From positions 1 through 45,765 of the forward strand of contig JAFAZK010000001.1 of assembly GCA_019239825.1 (NCBI GenBank): 45,765 nt of DNA, read 5' to 3'. Below the pieces are notes generated by a model. It worked only from the letters and a program-made list of their open reading frames with translations, was not told where the DNA came from and did not search any database. Every line of letters begins with the position of its first letter. Positions within the stretch are counted from its first letter, which is position 1. A program made the translations under genes and the position numbers. Below are positions 1 to 7,386 of the stretch, piece by piece. Source of the stretch: Verrucomicrobiota bacterium. GTDB lineage: Bacteria; Verrucomicrobiota; Verrucomicrobiia; Chthoniobacterales; JAFAMB01.

Positions 1-198
1 GAACATCTTCTTCCGATTTTTGGCGCCAATTTGCAATTCCCTTTGGAATTCGTCGGGCGAGGGGATATGAGCAGAGGCGGTCTCTTACTCAGAAGTGTAG
101 CCAGCAATCAAATGTTGGAGCATGTGCCCATTGCCGGGGCTTTGTTAAAAGGGAAGCGTCCGCCGAAGCTAACCCCGATCAGAACCACAGAAGAGTAA
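1..198 (+). CDS. C-terminal fragment of an unidentified protein (runs off left edge)
   Basis: Frame 1 is open from the first base to a TAA at 196-198 and gives 65 residues. The tail is basic and proline-rich (it contains GKRPPKL and ends TPIRTTEE), and a VGRGDMSRGG segment precedes it. This looks like the true C-terminus of a longer protein. I do not recognise the family. The stop codon lies at the outer edge of an inverted-repeat element that begins at 197, so the element may have replaced the original downstream sequence. There is no start codon because the gene begins outside the window. Confidence 0.5.
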   Translation, partial: EHLLPIFGANLQFPLEFVGRGDMSRGGLLLRSVASNQMLEHVPIAGALLKGKRPPKLTPIRTTEE

Positions 199-341
199 AT
201 ATCCGCAGATTACCCAGAGTTTTCGGCTCAGGGCTCAAACGCCGCCAGGGTCACGAAGGACGTAATCGCGCAGGAAAGTGTGTTTATCTGAAAGCTTATA
301 TTTGAGCTGCAGACCGAAATCTGCGTAATCAGCGGATATTT
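197..341. repeat. Short inverted-repeat element (MITE-like)
   Basis: The left arm (197-238) and right arm (302-341) are near-perfect reverse complements over about 40 bases. Both outer ends read AAATATCCGC, then GATTAC after one differing base, with CAGA, TTTCGG and GCTCAA segments following in the same order. The intervening 63 bases hold no ORF. Size and architecture fit a non-autonomous mobile element or a large hairpin of the kind scattered through Verrucomicrobiota genomes; that link is from memory. No clear target-site duplication is visible. Confidence 0.7.
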
Positions 342-365
342 CGATTTGGGTTCCGTCAGGTCTAT

Positions 366-1427
366 GTGGCACACGACCGACGATTGAACGCGATTCGAAG
401 GTCAAATGGAGTTATGCATCCTGCGGTTCGGTTGTTCATGTCTGTTTTTTGGAGTGGCCTCATGCTGAACATCGCCGGGTCGCTCGCGTTCGAAAGTCAA
501 GCGGCGGAAAATACGTCGAAGCAACCTGAGCCGGCGCTGAGCGCTCCGCCTACCCACGATCCTGAAACGATCGTGCGTCTGAAGATTTTTCTAGATCAGC
601 ATTCCTTTGGCCCTGGAGAAATCGATGATCGCTGGACTGATCTCTGCGCGAACGCGCTGCGGCTTTATCAAATCGGGAACGGGAATGGCGTTGGGCTTGA
701 CCAGGAGCTCAAGCAAGAGCTAACCAATCTCGCGCCGTTGTATATCGATTATCAGGTCAATCCCGATGATCTGGCGTGGGTTGGTAGATCTCCGAAGAAA
801 CCTGCCGCTCAGGCTAGACGTAAGCTTATGCCTTACCCAACGATTGCTGATTTCGTTGCCGAACGTTTTCATACCAATGTGTCGTTTCTGGCCAAACTAA
901 ATCCAGGAAAGAACCTCACTAGATTGCGGCCCGGAGACACTGTACGGGTCCCGAATGTGCCTCCGCTCGACCTTTCTGGGCTGAAGGAGGCCGATGATGT
1001 TCCTCCCAGGCCCCAGCTCAAAGCTCGGCGGGTTGAAATAGATACTAAACGCAAAGTTTTAACGATTACGGATGGCGAGAAAATATTAGCTGCGTTTCCC
1101 ATCACTCCGGGCTCCAAACAGCTGCCGGCTCCAATTGGAACCTGGCAGATAGTGAAAGTCGCAACTTTGCCATGGTTCCGATGGGACAAAGCGATGCTAA
1201 TGCATGGCCAGCGCAGCGGCGACTTTCATAACATTCCTCCCGGACCCAGAAATGAGGTGGGACTCGTTTGGATCGGCCTCAACAAAAAGGGAATCGGAAT
1301 TCACGGAACAAACAACCCGGACTCGATTGGCCGTTCTGCCAGCCACGGTTGTATCCGGCTGGCGAATTGGGATGCAATCCAAGTGCTAAATGCGGTGACC
1401 CAGGGAATGACGGTGGAGATCAAATGA
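366..1427 (+). CDS. L,D-transpeptidase (YkuD domain) with LysM-like module
   Basis: Periplasmic enzyme of the ErfK/YbiS type, expected to form 3-3 peptidoglycan cross-links or attach proteins to peptidoglycan. A basic N-terminus is followed by a hydrophobic segment (about residues 20-42, ending near SQAA), which fits a signal peptide. Residues 65-110 resemble a peptidoglycan-binding helical module, and 155-198 a LysM-like repeat (LNP, LRPGD, VRVPNV). The YkuD catalytic domain spans about 219-353. It carries H313 and the signature SHGCIR with H327, catalytic C329 and R331. The GTG start at 366 has AGG five bases upstream. An ATG at 414 (M17) is an alternative that gives a shorter signal peptide. 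The gene is monocistronic, followed by a repeat-rich spacer. Confidence 0.93.
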   Translation: MAHDRRLNAIRRSNGVMHPAVRLFMSVFWSGLMLNIAGSLAFESQAAENTSKQPEPALSAPPTHDPETIVRLKIFLDQHSFGPGEIDDRWTDLCANALRLYQIGNGNGVGLDQELKQELTNLAPLYIDYQVNPDDLAWVGRSPKKPAAQARRKLMPYPTIADFVAERFHTNVSFLAKLNPGKNLTRLRPGDTVRVPNVPPLDLSGLKEADDVPPRPQLKARRVEIDTKRKVLTITDGEKILAAFPITPGSKQLPAPIGTWQIVKVATLPWFRWDKAMLMHGQRSGDFHNIPPGPRNEVGLVWIGLNKKGIGIHGTNNPDSIGRSASHGCIRLANWDAIQVLNAVTQGMTVEIK

Positions 1428-1439
1428 CCTCACTTGATC

Positions 1440-1474
1440 GTGAGAGGTGAGAGGTGGAAGGTCGAAGGTAGAAG
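1440..1474. repeat. Five tandem degenerate heptamers
   Basis: Five consecutive 7-base units follow the transpeptidase stop: GTGAGAG, GTGAGAG, GTGGAAG, GTCGAAG, GTAGAAG. The first two are identical and the rest keep GTnGAAG. The purine-rich strand bias is complete across the array. It resembles a small variable-number tandem repeat. No function is evident. Confidence 0.75.
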
Positions 1475-1518
1475 GCGCGCGTTGAGCATCGCGATAAGGT
1501 CAACGTCGGCTCGTGTCG

Positions 1519-1836
1519 CAGGGCCTGCCCTGAGCAAGCATAATGCGCATCGAAGGAGTAGTTGGCTCGTTCGCCGGCGGCAATTTCGACGCGCGTCCCG
1601 GAGGGACCGTCGGCTTTTGCCGCGAAGCGGCTTTACAGAACAGCCCAGGGCTTTAGCCCTGGGTCAGGCGATAGTAAATGTGCCCCGAAGGTGGCGCCCG
1701 ATGTTAGGCGAGCCGCTGAGTAACGCGCGAAGAATCTAAAGACGTGCCTCGGTCGCCACTTTCGGGGAGGATTCGCGCTAAGCACACGCAGGGTTAGACC
1801 TGGGCTGTTCCACATCGCCGCTTCGCGGCAAAGTCC
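1519..1836. repeat. Composite palindromic intergenic element
   Basis: Arms at about 1611-1650 and 1798-1836 are inverted copies: both carry TTTGCCGCGAAGCGGC followed by GAACAGCCCAGG, read on opposite strands. A second inverted pair lies inside, CCCCGAAGGTGGCG at 1683-1696 and CGCCACTTTCGGGG at about 1754-1767. The left arm also holds a perfect hairpin, CCCAGGGCT (1644-1652) and AGCCCTGGG (1655-1663). A separate palindrome, CAGGGC-CT-GCCCTG, is at 1519-1532. The region has no supported gene. The nested layout suggests a REP- or MITE-type element. Confidence 0.75.
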
Positions 1837-1910
1837 GAGGGCTATACTGCGCATCCCGCGTCCCAATAGGTCCGAGTTTCCGACGTTCTTCGAACTAGTC
1901 ACGGTAGCGT

Positions 1911-2936
1911 ATGAAGAACGGTAGTCCCCGAAGAGTCATCGTCATCACAGGGGCGTCAGCAGGTCTAGGTCGAGCTATCGCCCGGGCTTTCGCGCGTAGC
2001 GAAGGTGCTCGCATTGGTTTGATCGCACGCGGGAAGGCTGGACTCGAAGCGGCCAAAAGTGACGTAGAAATCTTGGGCGGTGAAGCATTAATGTTACCGG
2101 TTGATGTTGCCGACGCTGAAGCAGTCGAGGCGGCGGCGGCAAAGGTTGAAGCGCAATTCGGGCCGATTGATGTTTGGGTCAACGACGCGATGACTAGCGT
2201 TTTTTCACCAGTCAAAGAGACTACCCCCGATGAATTCAGGCGAGTGACCGCGGTCAACTACCTGGGTTTTGTTAATGGTACGCTTGCCGCCCTTAAGCGA
2301 ATGCTGCCTCGCGATCGAGGCGTGATCATTCAAGTGGGTAGCGCCCTGGCGTATCGCGGTATTCCGCTTCAGGCAGCCTATTGCGGCAGCAAGCACGCCA
2401 TCCAAGGTTTTGTGGACTCCTTACGGAGCGAGCTCATTCACGATAAAAGCCGGGTACGGGTCACCATGGTTCAAATGCCCGCCATGAACACTCCGCAGTT
2501 CGATTGGAGCAAGAGCCGGTTACCCAGAAAGGCTCAGCCGGTGCCGCCCATTTACCAACCGGAAGTGGGTGCGAGCGCGATTGTGTATGCTTCGCGCCAC
2601 CCCAGGCGTGAAGTTTTTGTAGGGATGCCGACGGTCAAGGCGATCATTGGCAACCGGCTTTTTCCCGGTCTATTAGATCGGTATTTGGGACGGACAGGCT
2701 TTGAAAGTCAGCAGACCGAAGAATTTGAGGACTCAAATCGGCCTTTTAATCTCTATGAACCGGTACCCGGCGATCACGGGGCGCATGGCCGGTTTGATAG
2801 CCGAGCAGTTAGCATCAGTCCTCAACTTTGGACCAGTCTCCATCGTAACGCCTTGGTTAGCCTTGCCCTTGGCAGCCTGCTATTGATTGGATTCATCCGT
2901 TTGAGAGGCCGATACGATAGTTGTAAGCCCAACTGA
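1911..2936 (+). CDS. Short-chain dehydrogenase/reductase with C-terminal membrane anchor
   Basis: Classical SDR. Nucleotide-binding motif TGASAGLG is at 13-20, the NNAG equivalent is around N91, catalytic S144, Y157 and K161 are in GSALAYRG and YCGSK, and PAMNTPQ follows the active site. At 341 aa it is about 90 residues longer than a minimal SDR. The extra C-terminus ends in a hydrophobic helix (about 311-328) followed by a basic tail, so the enzyme is probably tethered to the inner membrane. The substrate cannot be predicted. Similar long SDRs often sit beside general-stress genes, as here. It starts at ATG 1911 just downstream of the palindromic element. Confidence 0.88.
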   Translation: MKNGSPRRVIVITGASAGLGRAIARAFARSEGARIGLIARGKAGLEAAKSDVEILGGEALMLPVDVADAEAVEAAAAKVEAQFGPIDVWVNDAMTSVFSPVKETTPDEFRRVTAVNYLGFVNGTLAALKRMLPRDRGVIIQVGSALAYRGIPLQAAYCGSKHAIQGFVDSLRSELIHDKSRVRVTMVQMPAMNTPQFDWSKSRLPRKAQPVPPIYQPEVGASAIVYASRHPRREVFVGMPTVKAIIGNRLFPGLLDRYLGRTGFESQQTEEFEDSNRPFNLYEPVPGDHGAHGRFDSRAVSISPQLWTSLHRNALVSLALGSLLLIGFIRLRGRYDSCKPN

Positions 2937-3050
2937 TGCACACCCGCATGCGTCCATTGCTATCGCTGACCGCGAACGGAGAAGCGTTGGGTTGGGTATT
3001 AGTATGACAAGTGAGGCAACCAATCAAATGACGCCAAAGACCTTAGATCC

Positions 3051-3560
3051 ATGAGTAGTTCTAACCTCGTCGAGGTGCTTGCTTATTGTCGTGGGCGGGG
3101 GGAAGCCGATCGGGTTACCGCACGGTTGACTGATTCCGGCTTCGGCAACGATAGGGTCACAGTTTCTGGTAAGGAAGGACCCTGGAACCGAAACACCAAA
3201 GCTCGACAGAGGAGCGTGGTGAGAAGCGTTACGATTGGGCTCCCGATCGGCGCGGTTATTGGTGCGGTTGTCGGTTTTTACACGCAAGCCGGGCATGCGA
3301 TAGGATCCCAGCAATACTGGTTGACGTTCGTCGGATGGATGGCAATCGTCGCAATCTTTCTCGGGTTAGTGGCTGCTATCCTCGCCGTCGGTCTGGGTAA
3401 ATTGGCGCCGAGCCCAGGAAACGAACCACCTGGAAGCGGCAGATTTCTCGTCACCGTCCGATGCGCGCTCGAGGATAAATTGAAGGTTCAAAGCGTGTTA
3501 GTGAGTCAAGGAGCGATTCTCACCGATCAACAAGGGGTGAATCCTGGACGTAAAAACTGA
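3051..3560 (+). CDS. Two-TM general-stress-type membrane protein
   Basis: 169 aa. The N-terminal 45 residues (VEVLAYCRGRGEADRVTARLTDSGF) resemble the small alpha/beta module of YflT/general stress protein 17M-like proteins, which monitors a flip-like domain ahead of membrane helices. Two hydrophobic segments follow at about 63-78 and 92-118; the first is glycine-rich (IGLPIGAVIGAVVG). The last about 45 residues repeat a similar fold pattern (RFLVTVRCALEDKLKVQSVL). This assigns it to a small stress-associated membrane family with unknown biochemistry. It ends six bases before the open frame of the topoisomerase gene. Confidence 0.6.
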   Translation: MSSSNLVEVLAYCRGRGEADRVTARLTDSGFGNDRVTVSGKEGPWNRNTKARQRSVVRSVTIGLPIGAVIGAVVGFYTQAGHAIGSQQYWLTFVGWMAIVAIFLGLVAAILAVGLGKLAPSPGNEPPGSGRFLVTVRCALEDKLKVQSVLVSQGAILTDQQGVNPGRKN

Positions 3561-3617
3561 AGTCGATTGATTGCTTTAGTCATGTCTTGGTTCGTCAGAG
3601 ACCGAGGGCGAATGGGA

Positions 3618-4826
3618 ATGAAACCGGTCAAACGTAGGAAGATCAATGCGCGCAAGCGGCCGATAGCTTCCACTGATCCAGTTGCTTCAGCCCGGACGGC
3701 CGGCTTGAGATATGTCAGCGATCTAGCGCCCGGAATACGGAGGAAGCGGCGCGGATCAGGGTTCGTTTATCTCGATGCTTCGAACCGCCGACTGAGAAAT
3801 CGTGGACAGCTTCGACGGATAAAACGACTCGCTATTCCTCCGGCCTGGAGGGATGTGTGGATCAGTCCACGGGAAGATGGCCATCTGCAGGCTACCGGAC
3901 GCGACGCTAAAGGACGGAAACAATACCGTTATCATGAAGATTGGCGAATGGTTCGGGATGAAACGAAGTATGAGCGAATGATAGCGTTTGCCGAAGCATT
4001 ACCCAAAATTCGGAAGCGAGTGGAAGCGGATCTGCGGATACCTTCGCTTACCAGGGAAAAGGTCTTAGCCACGGTGATTCAACTTTTGCAGATTTCCCTT
4101 ATCCGTGTAGGAAACGAAGAATACGCTCAATCTAACCATTCCTTCGGCCTCACTACCATGCGAAATCGCCATGCTGAAGTTGTGGGATCGAACATTAGAT
4201 TTCATTTTAAAGGTAAATCAGGAAAACTTCACAAACTGGCAGTTTCGGACCGTAGATTGGCGCGAATCACGGAGAAATGTCAGGATCTACCGGGCCAACA
4301 TCTTTTTGAATACGTCAACGATGAAGGCAAGCCAGTGCCGATTCATTCCGATGATGTAAATGAGTATCTCGGCGCGATTTCCGGGCACGCATTCACCGCG
4401 AAAGATTTTCGAACTTGGACCGGAACTGTACTGGCAGCGATCGCTTTGCGTAAGATGGAGGAGGTGGGCAGCAAGAGGTTGGCTAAGAAGAACGTGATCA
4501 GTGCCGTAGAAAGTGTCGCCAAGGCTTTAGGCAATACGCCGGCGATTTGCCGCAAGTGCTACGTGCATCCCATGATTATCGATTCCTACATGAATGGTGC
4601 ACTGGCTAATAGCCTGCGTTTGAAAGCGGACGCGGAGCTATCGGACCGCCTGAATGAGTTGAGGCCGGCCGAAGCGGCTATTCTGGCCTTCTTACGTGAC
4701 GAGATGGAGAATCGCGCCAAAAAGAAGCCGCAGGATTTAAGTACGGCGCTGACGAAATCCTTAGCTCAATTGAGCCGGAAAAAAAAGCGTTCCGGCGTCA
4801 GGTCTCAGAAGCAGCAGCCCGAGTAG
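3618..4826 (+). CDS. DNA topoisomerase IB (poxvirus/bacterial type)
   Basis: Relaxes supercoils through a 3'-phosphotyrosyl intermediate. Numbered from ATG 3618 (402 aa), the active-site pentad can be traced: R163 (IRVGNEEYA), K200 (FKGKSGK), R265 (KDFRTWTGT), N305 at the position that is His in vaccinia enzyme (LGNTPA), and nucleophile Y315 (CRKCYVHP) nine residues later. The basic N-terminus and lysine-rich C-terminus suit DNA binding. The frame is open from a TTG at 3567, but GAGGG at 3604-3608 lies nine bases from ATG 3618, so I prefer that start; ATG 3612 is the near alternative. Bacterial TopIB genes commonly accompany LigD-type repair genes, as in this window. Confidence 0.9.
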   Translation: MKPVKRRKINARKRPIASTDPVASARTAGLRYVSDLAPGIRRKRRGSGFVYLDASNRRLRNRGQLRRIKRLAIPPAWRDVWISPREDGHLQATGRDAKGRKQYRYHEDWRMVRDETKYERMIAFAEALPKIRKRVEADLRIPSLTREKVLATVIQLLQISLIRVGNEEYAQSNHSFGLTTMRNRHAEVVGSNIRFHFKGKSGKLHKLAVSDRRLARITEKCQDLPGQHLFEYVNDEGKPVPIHSDDVNEYLGAISGHAFTAKDFRTWTGTVLAAIALRKMEEVGSKRLAKKNVISAVESVAKALGNTPAICRKCYVHPMIIDSYMNGALANSLRLKADAELSDRLNELRPAEAAILAFLRDEMENRAKKKPQDLSTALTKSLAQLSRKKKRSGVRSQKQQPE

Positions 4827-4921
4827 CTCGGTTAGCGGAAGCCGTAGGTTGGCAGTATCGGTGGGCTTGCTATAAAAGTTGAGGGACAATGCTTCTATGC
4901 GCCCACTTGGAGAGAGCCGGT

Positions 4922-5146
4922 CTATGCTTTATTCTCTTTGACTTCCTTTTGGATAATCGCTCTGGGCTGCTCCATTGTTCGAAGTAGCTTAATATAGTTC
5001 GCTAGCAGCTTTTCCGCTTCTTCAATGGGGTGTCCATCTGCGGCCAGTTGCACGATTCTTTCCCTTTGCGCGGCTATTTTGGCTTTCGCTTCCCGGATTT
5101 GATTATCGGCTTCTGCCAAATGCTCCTGGGCTTTCGCTTTATCCAT
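4922..5146 (-). CDS. Small coiled-coil protein of unknown function
   Basis: 74 aa, almost entirely helical, rich in Ala, Glu, Gln and Lys. It has the pattern EHLAEADNQIREAKAKI then QRERIVQLAADGHPIEEAEKLL. I recognise this as a widespread uncharacterised small-protein type in soil and plant-associated bacteria, in which an N-terminal helix ends at a D/E-G-H turn before a second helix. It is likely soluble. It is convergent with the topoisomerase gene and divergent from the MDR dehydrogenase. No catalytic residues can be proposed. Confidence 0.65.
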   Translation of the reverse strand: MDKAKAQEHLAEADNQIREAKAKIAAQRERIVQLAADGHPIEEAEKLLANYIKLLRTMEQPRAIIQKEVKENKA

Positions 5147-5389
5147 AACAAAACAATTCTAAATCAGCATTTCAAGTATGCTAAGCGGCGGGCGACACAC
5201 TACCTGCGTGAGCCTACTGATGATCGACGCGAACATGCCGAGCGGTTGTAACTGAAGGCTGTCGCGCTCAGCCAAATCGATATTTCGCCTGGCAGTCAGC
5301 AGGATGGCTCCCCGATGACTTTCTCAGGCCATTTTTGTAGACCGGCTGCGTAGTGACATTGCGAAACGGCCAGCAACGTAAAATTCCAT

Positions 5390-6538
5390 ATGAAAGCTTT
5401 AGTCTACAACGGACCCCGCAATGTCAGCGTCAAGAACGTACCTGATGCCGAAATTAAGCAACCGACGGACGTTTTAGTCCGAATTACCAGCACCAACATC
5501 TGCGGATCTGATTTGCATATGTACGAAGGCCGTACCAGTGTCGAGAACGGTAAGATTCTGGGTCACGAGAACCTTGGCGAAGTGGTAGAAGTGGGCGGCG
5601 CCGTCCGTCAGGTGAAGGTGGGGGATCGTGTTTGCCTCCCTTTCAATGTTAGTTGCGGTTTCTGCAAGAATTGTGAGCGCGGCTTAACCGGAGCGTGTCT
5701 GACCATGAATCCGGGAACCGCCGGCGCTGCTTACGGCTATGCAGAGATGGGACCGTACGAAGGTGGACAGGCTGAGCTGCTGCGGGTGCCTTACGGCGAT
5801 TTCAACTGTCTTTTATTGCCGGAAGACGCCGCGGAGAAAGAAGACGACTATGTAATGCTGGCCGATATTTTTCCTACCGGATATTACGCCACCGATCTGG
5901 CCGATATTCAACCAGGAGAATCGGTGGTTATTTATGGTTCTGGCCCGGTCGGCTTGATGGCGGCGTATTCGGCCAGCCTTAGAGGCGCCAGCAAAATCAT
6001 GATCGTCGATCGTCACCCTGATCGTTTAGCCTTAGCAGAGTTGATGGGAGCAATTCCTATTGATGATTCTAAGGGATTGCCGGTTGAACAAGTAATGGAC
6101 CTGACCAATGGCGAAGGCGCCGACAAAGGTTGCGAGTGTGTTGGTTACCAGGCGCACGATCAAGACGGCCATGAACACCCCAACATTACCATGAACAACT
6201 TGGTTCGATCGGTGCGTCCCACGGGCGCGCTTGGGGTGGTAGGGGTTTTCGTTCCAGAAGATCCGCGCTCATCCGATGAGCTTCAGAAAAACGGCCAGAT
6301 TGCTTTTGATTTCGGTCTTTTTTGGAGCAAAGGGCAGCGCATGGGGACAGGTCAGGCTAATGTCAAAGCTTATAACCGATACCTCTGTGATTTAATTGCC
6401 TCGGGCAAAGCGAAACCATCATTCATTGTCTCTCATCGTCTCTCGCTCGAGGAGGCAGCGACTGCCTATCAGCATTTCGATGCTCGGGAGAAAGGCTGGA
6501 CCAAGGTTATTCTTAAGCCGAACGGGCTAGCGCATTAG
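5390..6538 (+). CDS. Zinc-dependent MDR dehydrogenase, glutathione-independent formaldehyde dehydrogenase-like
   Basis: 382 aa, the usual length for FdhA-like medium-chain dehydrogenases. Catalytic zinc ligands are C38 (NICGSD) and H59/E60 (GHEN). The structural zinc lobe is complete: C89, C92, C95, C103. The Rossmann motif GSGPVG is at 183-188, with D207 after the second strand, favouring NAD(H). The insert after the structural zinc (PGTAGAAYGYAEMGPY) is typical of formaldehyde dismutase/dehydrogenase relatives. Predicted role: oxidation of formaldehyde or another small aldehyde in the cytosol. It is isolated on the plus strand between stress genes. The true substrate is uncertain. Confidence 0.88.
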   Translation: MKALVYNGPRNVSVKNVPDAEIKQPTDVLVRITSTNICGSDLHMYEGRTSVENGKILGHENLGEVVEVGGAVRQVKVGDRVCLPFNVSCGFCKNCERGLTGACLTMNPGTAGAAYGYAEMGPYEGGQAELLRVPYGDFNCLLLPEDAAEKEDDYVMLADIFPTGYYATDLADIQPGESVVIYGSGPVGLMAAYSASLRGASKIMIVDRHPDRLALAELMGAIPIDDSKGLPVEQVMDLTNGEGADKGCECVGYQAHDQDGHEHPNITMNNLVRSVRPTGALGVVGVFVPEDPRSSDELQKNGQIAFDFGLFWSKGQRMGTGQANVKAYNRYLCDLIASGKAKPSFIVSHRLSLEEAATAYQHFDAREKGWTKVILKPNGLAH

Positions 6539-6647
6539 GCGTCATCCGGATCGATGAAACGCAATTGTCACTGTCAAAGTTGATCAGCAAGTTCTCTTAT
6601 CCACAAGAAGTAAGACCAGGGAATTGCGTATCGGCGAAACCCCTAAT

Positions 6648-7166
6648 ATGAGACTTACCTCTTTAAAGCTGGAATCACTACAAGACCTATTTCTGGCGGA
6701 ACTTAGAGACTTGTATAACGCGGAAAACCAATTGGTCGATGCCTTACCGAAGATGGCAGATGCCGCCTCCTCATCGGAACTAAAAAAGGCCTTCACTCAC
6801 CACCTGGAAGAGACCAAAAAACACGTGACGCGCCTGGATGACGTCTTCAAAAATTTACATGAAGACCCTAAGGGTGAAACGTGCGAGGCCATGAAGGGTC
6901 TAGTGAAAGAAGGTGAAGAGTTCATTCATGCCAAGGGGGAACCTGAAGTGCGGGATGCGGGTCTGATCGGTGCGGCGCAACGGGTTGAGCACTATGAGAT
7001 GGCGGGCTACGGAACGGCGAGGACTCTGGCGCACCGTCTGGGGTTCCAAGATGTCGCCAATATCCTAGATACGACGCTCAAGGAAGAAAAAGCGGCTGAC
7101 GAAAAGCTTACGACCGTAGCCGAGGGAAACGTGAATCCCACCGCGGCGAAAATGTCGGCGAAATAA
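6648..7166 (+). CDS. YciE-type ferritin-like protein (DUF892), copy 1
   Basis: 172 aa four-helix bundle. The family pattern is clear: LQDLFLAELRDLYNAENQLVDALPKM in helix 1, HHLEETKKHVTRLD in helix 2, DAGLIGAAQRVEHYEMAGYGTA in helix 3 and LDTTLKEEKAADEKL in helix 4, with Glu and His residues spaced for a di-metal site. YciE proteins are linked to oxidative and osmotic stress; the reaction is not established. The frame is open from a TTG at 6624, but the family begins near ATG 6648. A strong hairpin follows at 7244-7289. Two paralogues lie at 33171 and 36220. Confidence 0.9.
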   Translation: MRLTSLKLESLQDLFLAELRDLYNAENQLVDALPKMADAASSSELKKAFTHHLEETKKHVTRLDDVFKNLHEDPKGETCEAMKGLVKEGEEFIHAKGEPEVRDAGLIGAAQRVEHYEMAGYGTARTLAHRLGFQDVANILDTTLKEEKAADEKLTTVAEGNVNPTAAKMSAK

Positions 7167-7243
7167 GTGGTTATGGGCCGGTGCGCCCGCCAGTGATAGG
7201 TCGCCGAATCCGGGAAAATTGGGGGCCTAATGGCAACGTAGTT

Positions 7244-7289
7244 AAAGCCTGACCGCGAATAAAATGAAGTCACCAGGCGGTCAGGCTTT
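7244..7289 (+). terminator. Long perfect stem-loop between the ferritin-like gene and the NRAMP-like gene
   Basis: AAAGCCTGACCGC at 7244-7256 pairs perfectly with GCGGTCAGGCTTT at 7277-7289, a 13-bp stem with a 20-base loop. Only three Ts close the stem and no longer T tract follows. It could be a Rho-independent-like terminator for the upstream gene, or an mRNA structure in the leader of the downstream transporter. Confidence 0.55.
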
Positions 7290-7386
7290 ACTCTAAGAAA
7301 ATATTTCGACCAATGGAGTTTTTCGCCCTCCAATTTAGGTGCAGTTCGTCATCTAGAAACCGACCTGGTTCAGATCCATTTGAACG

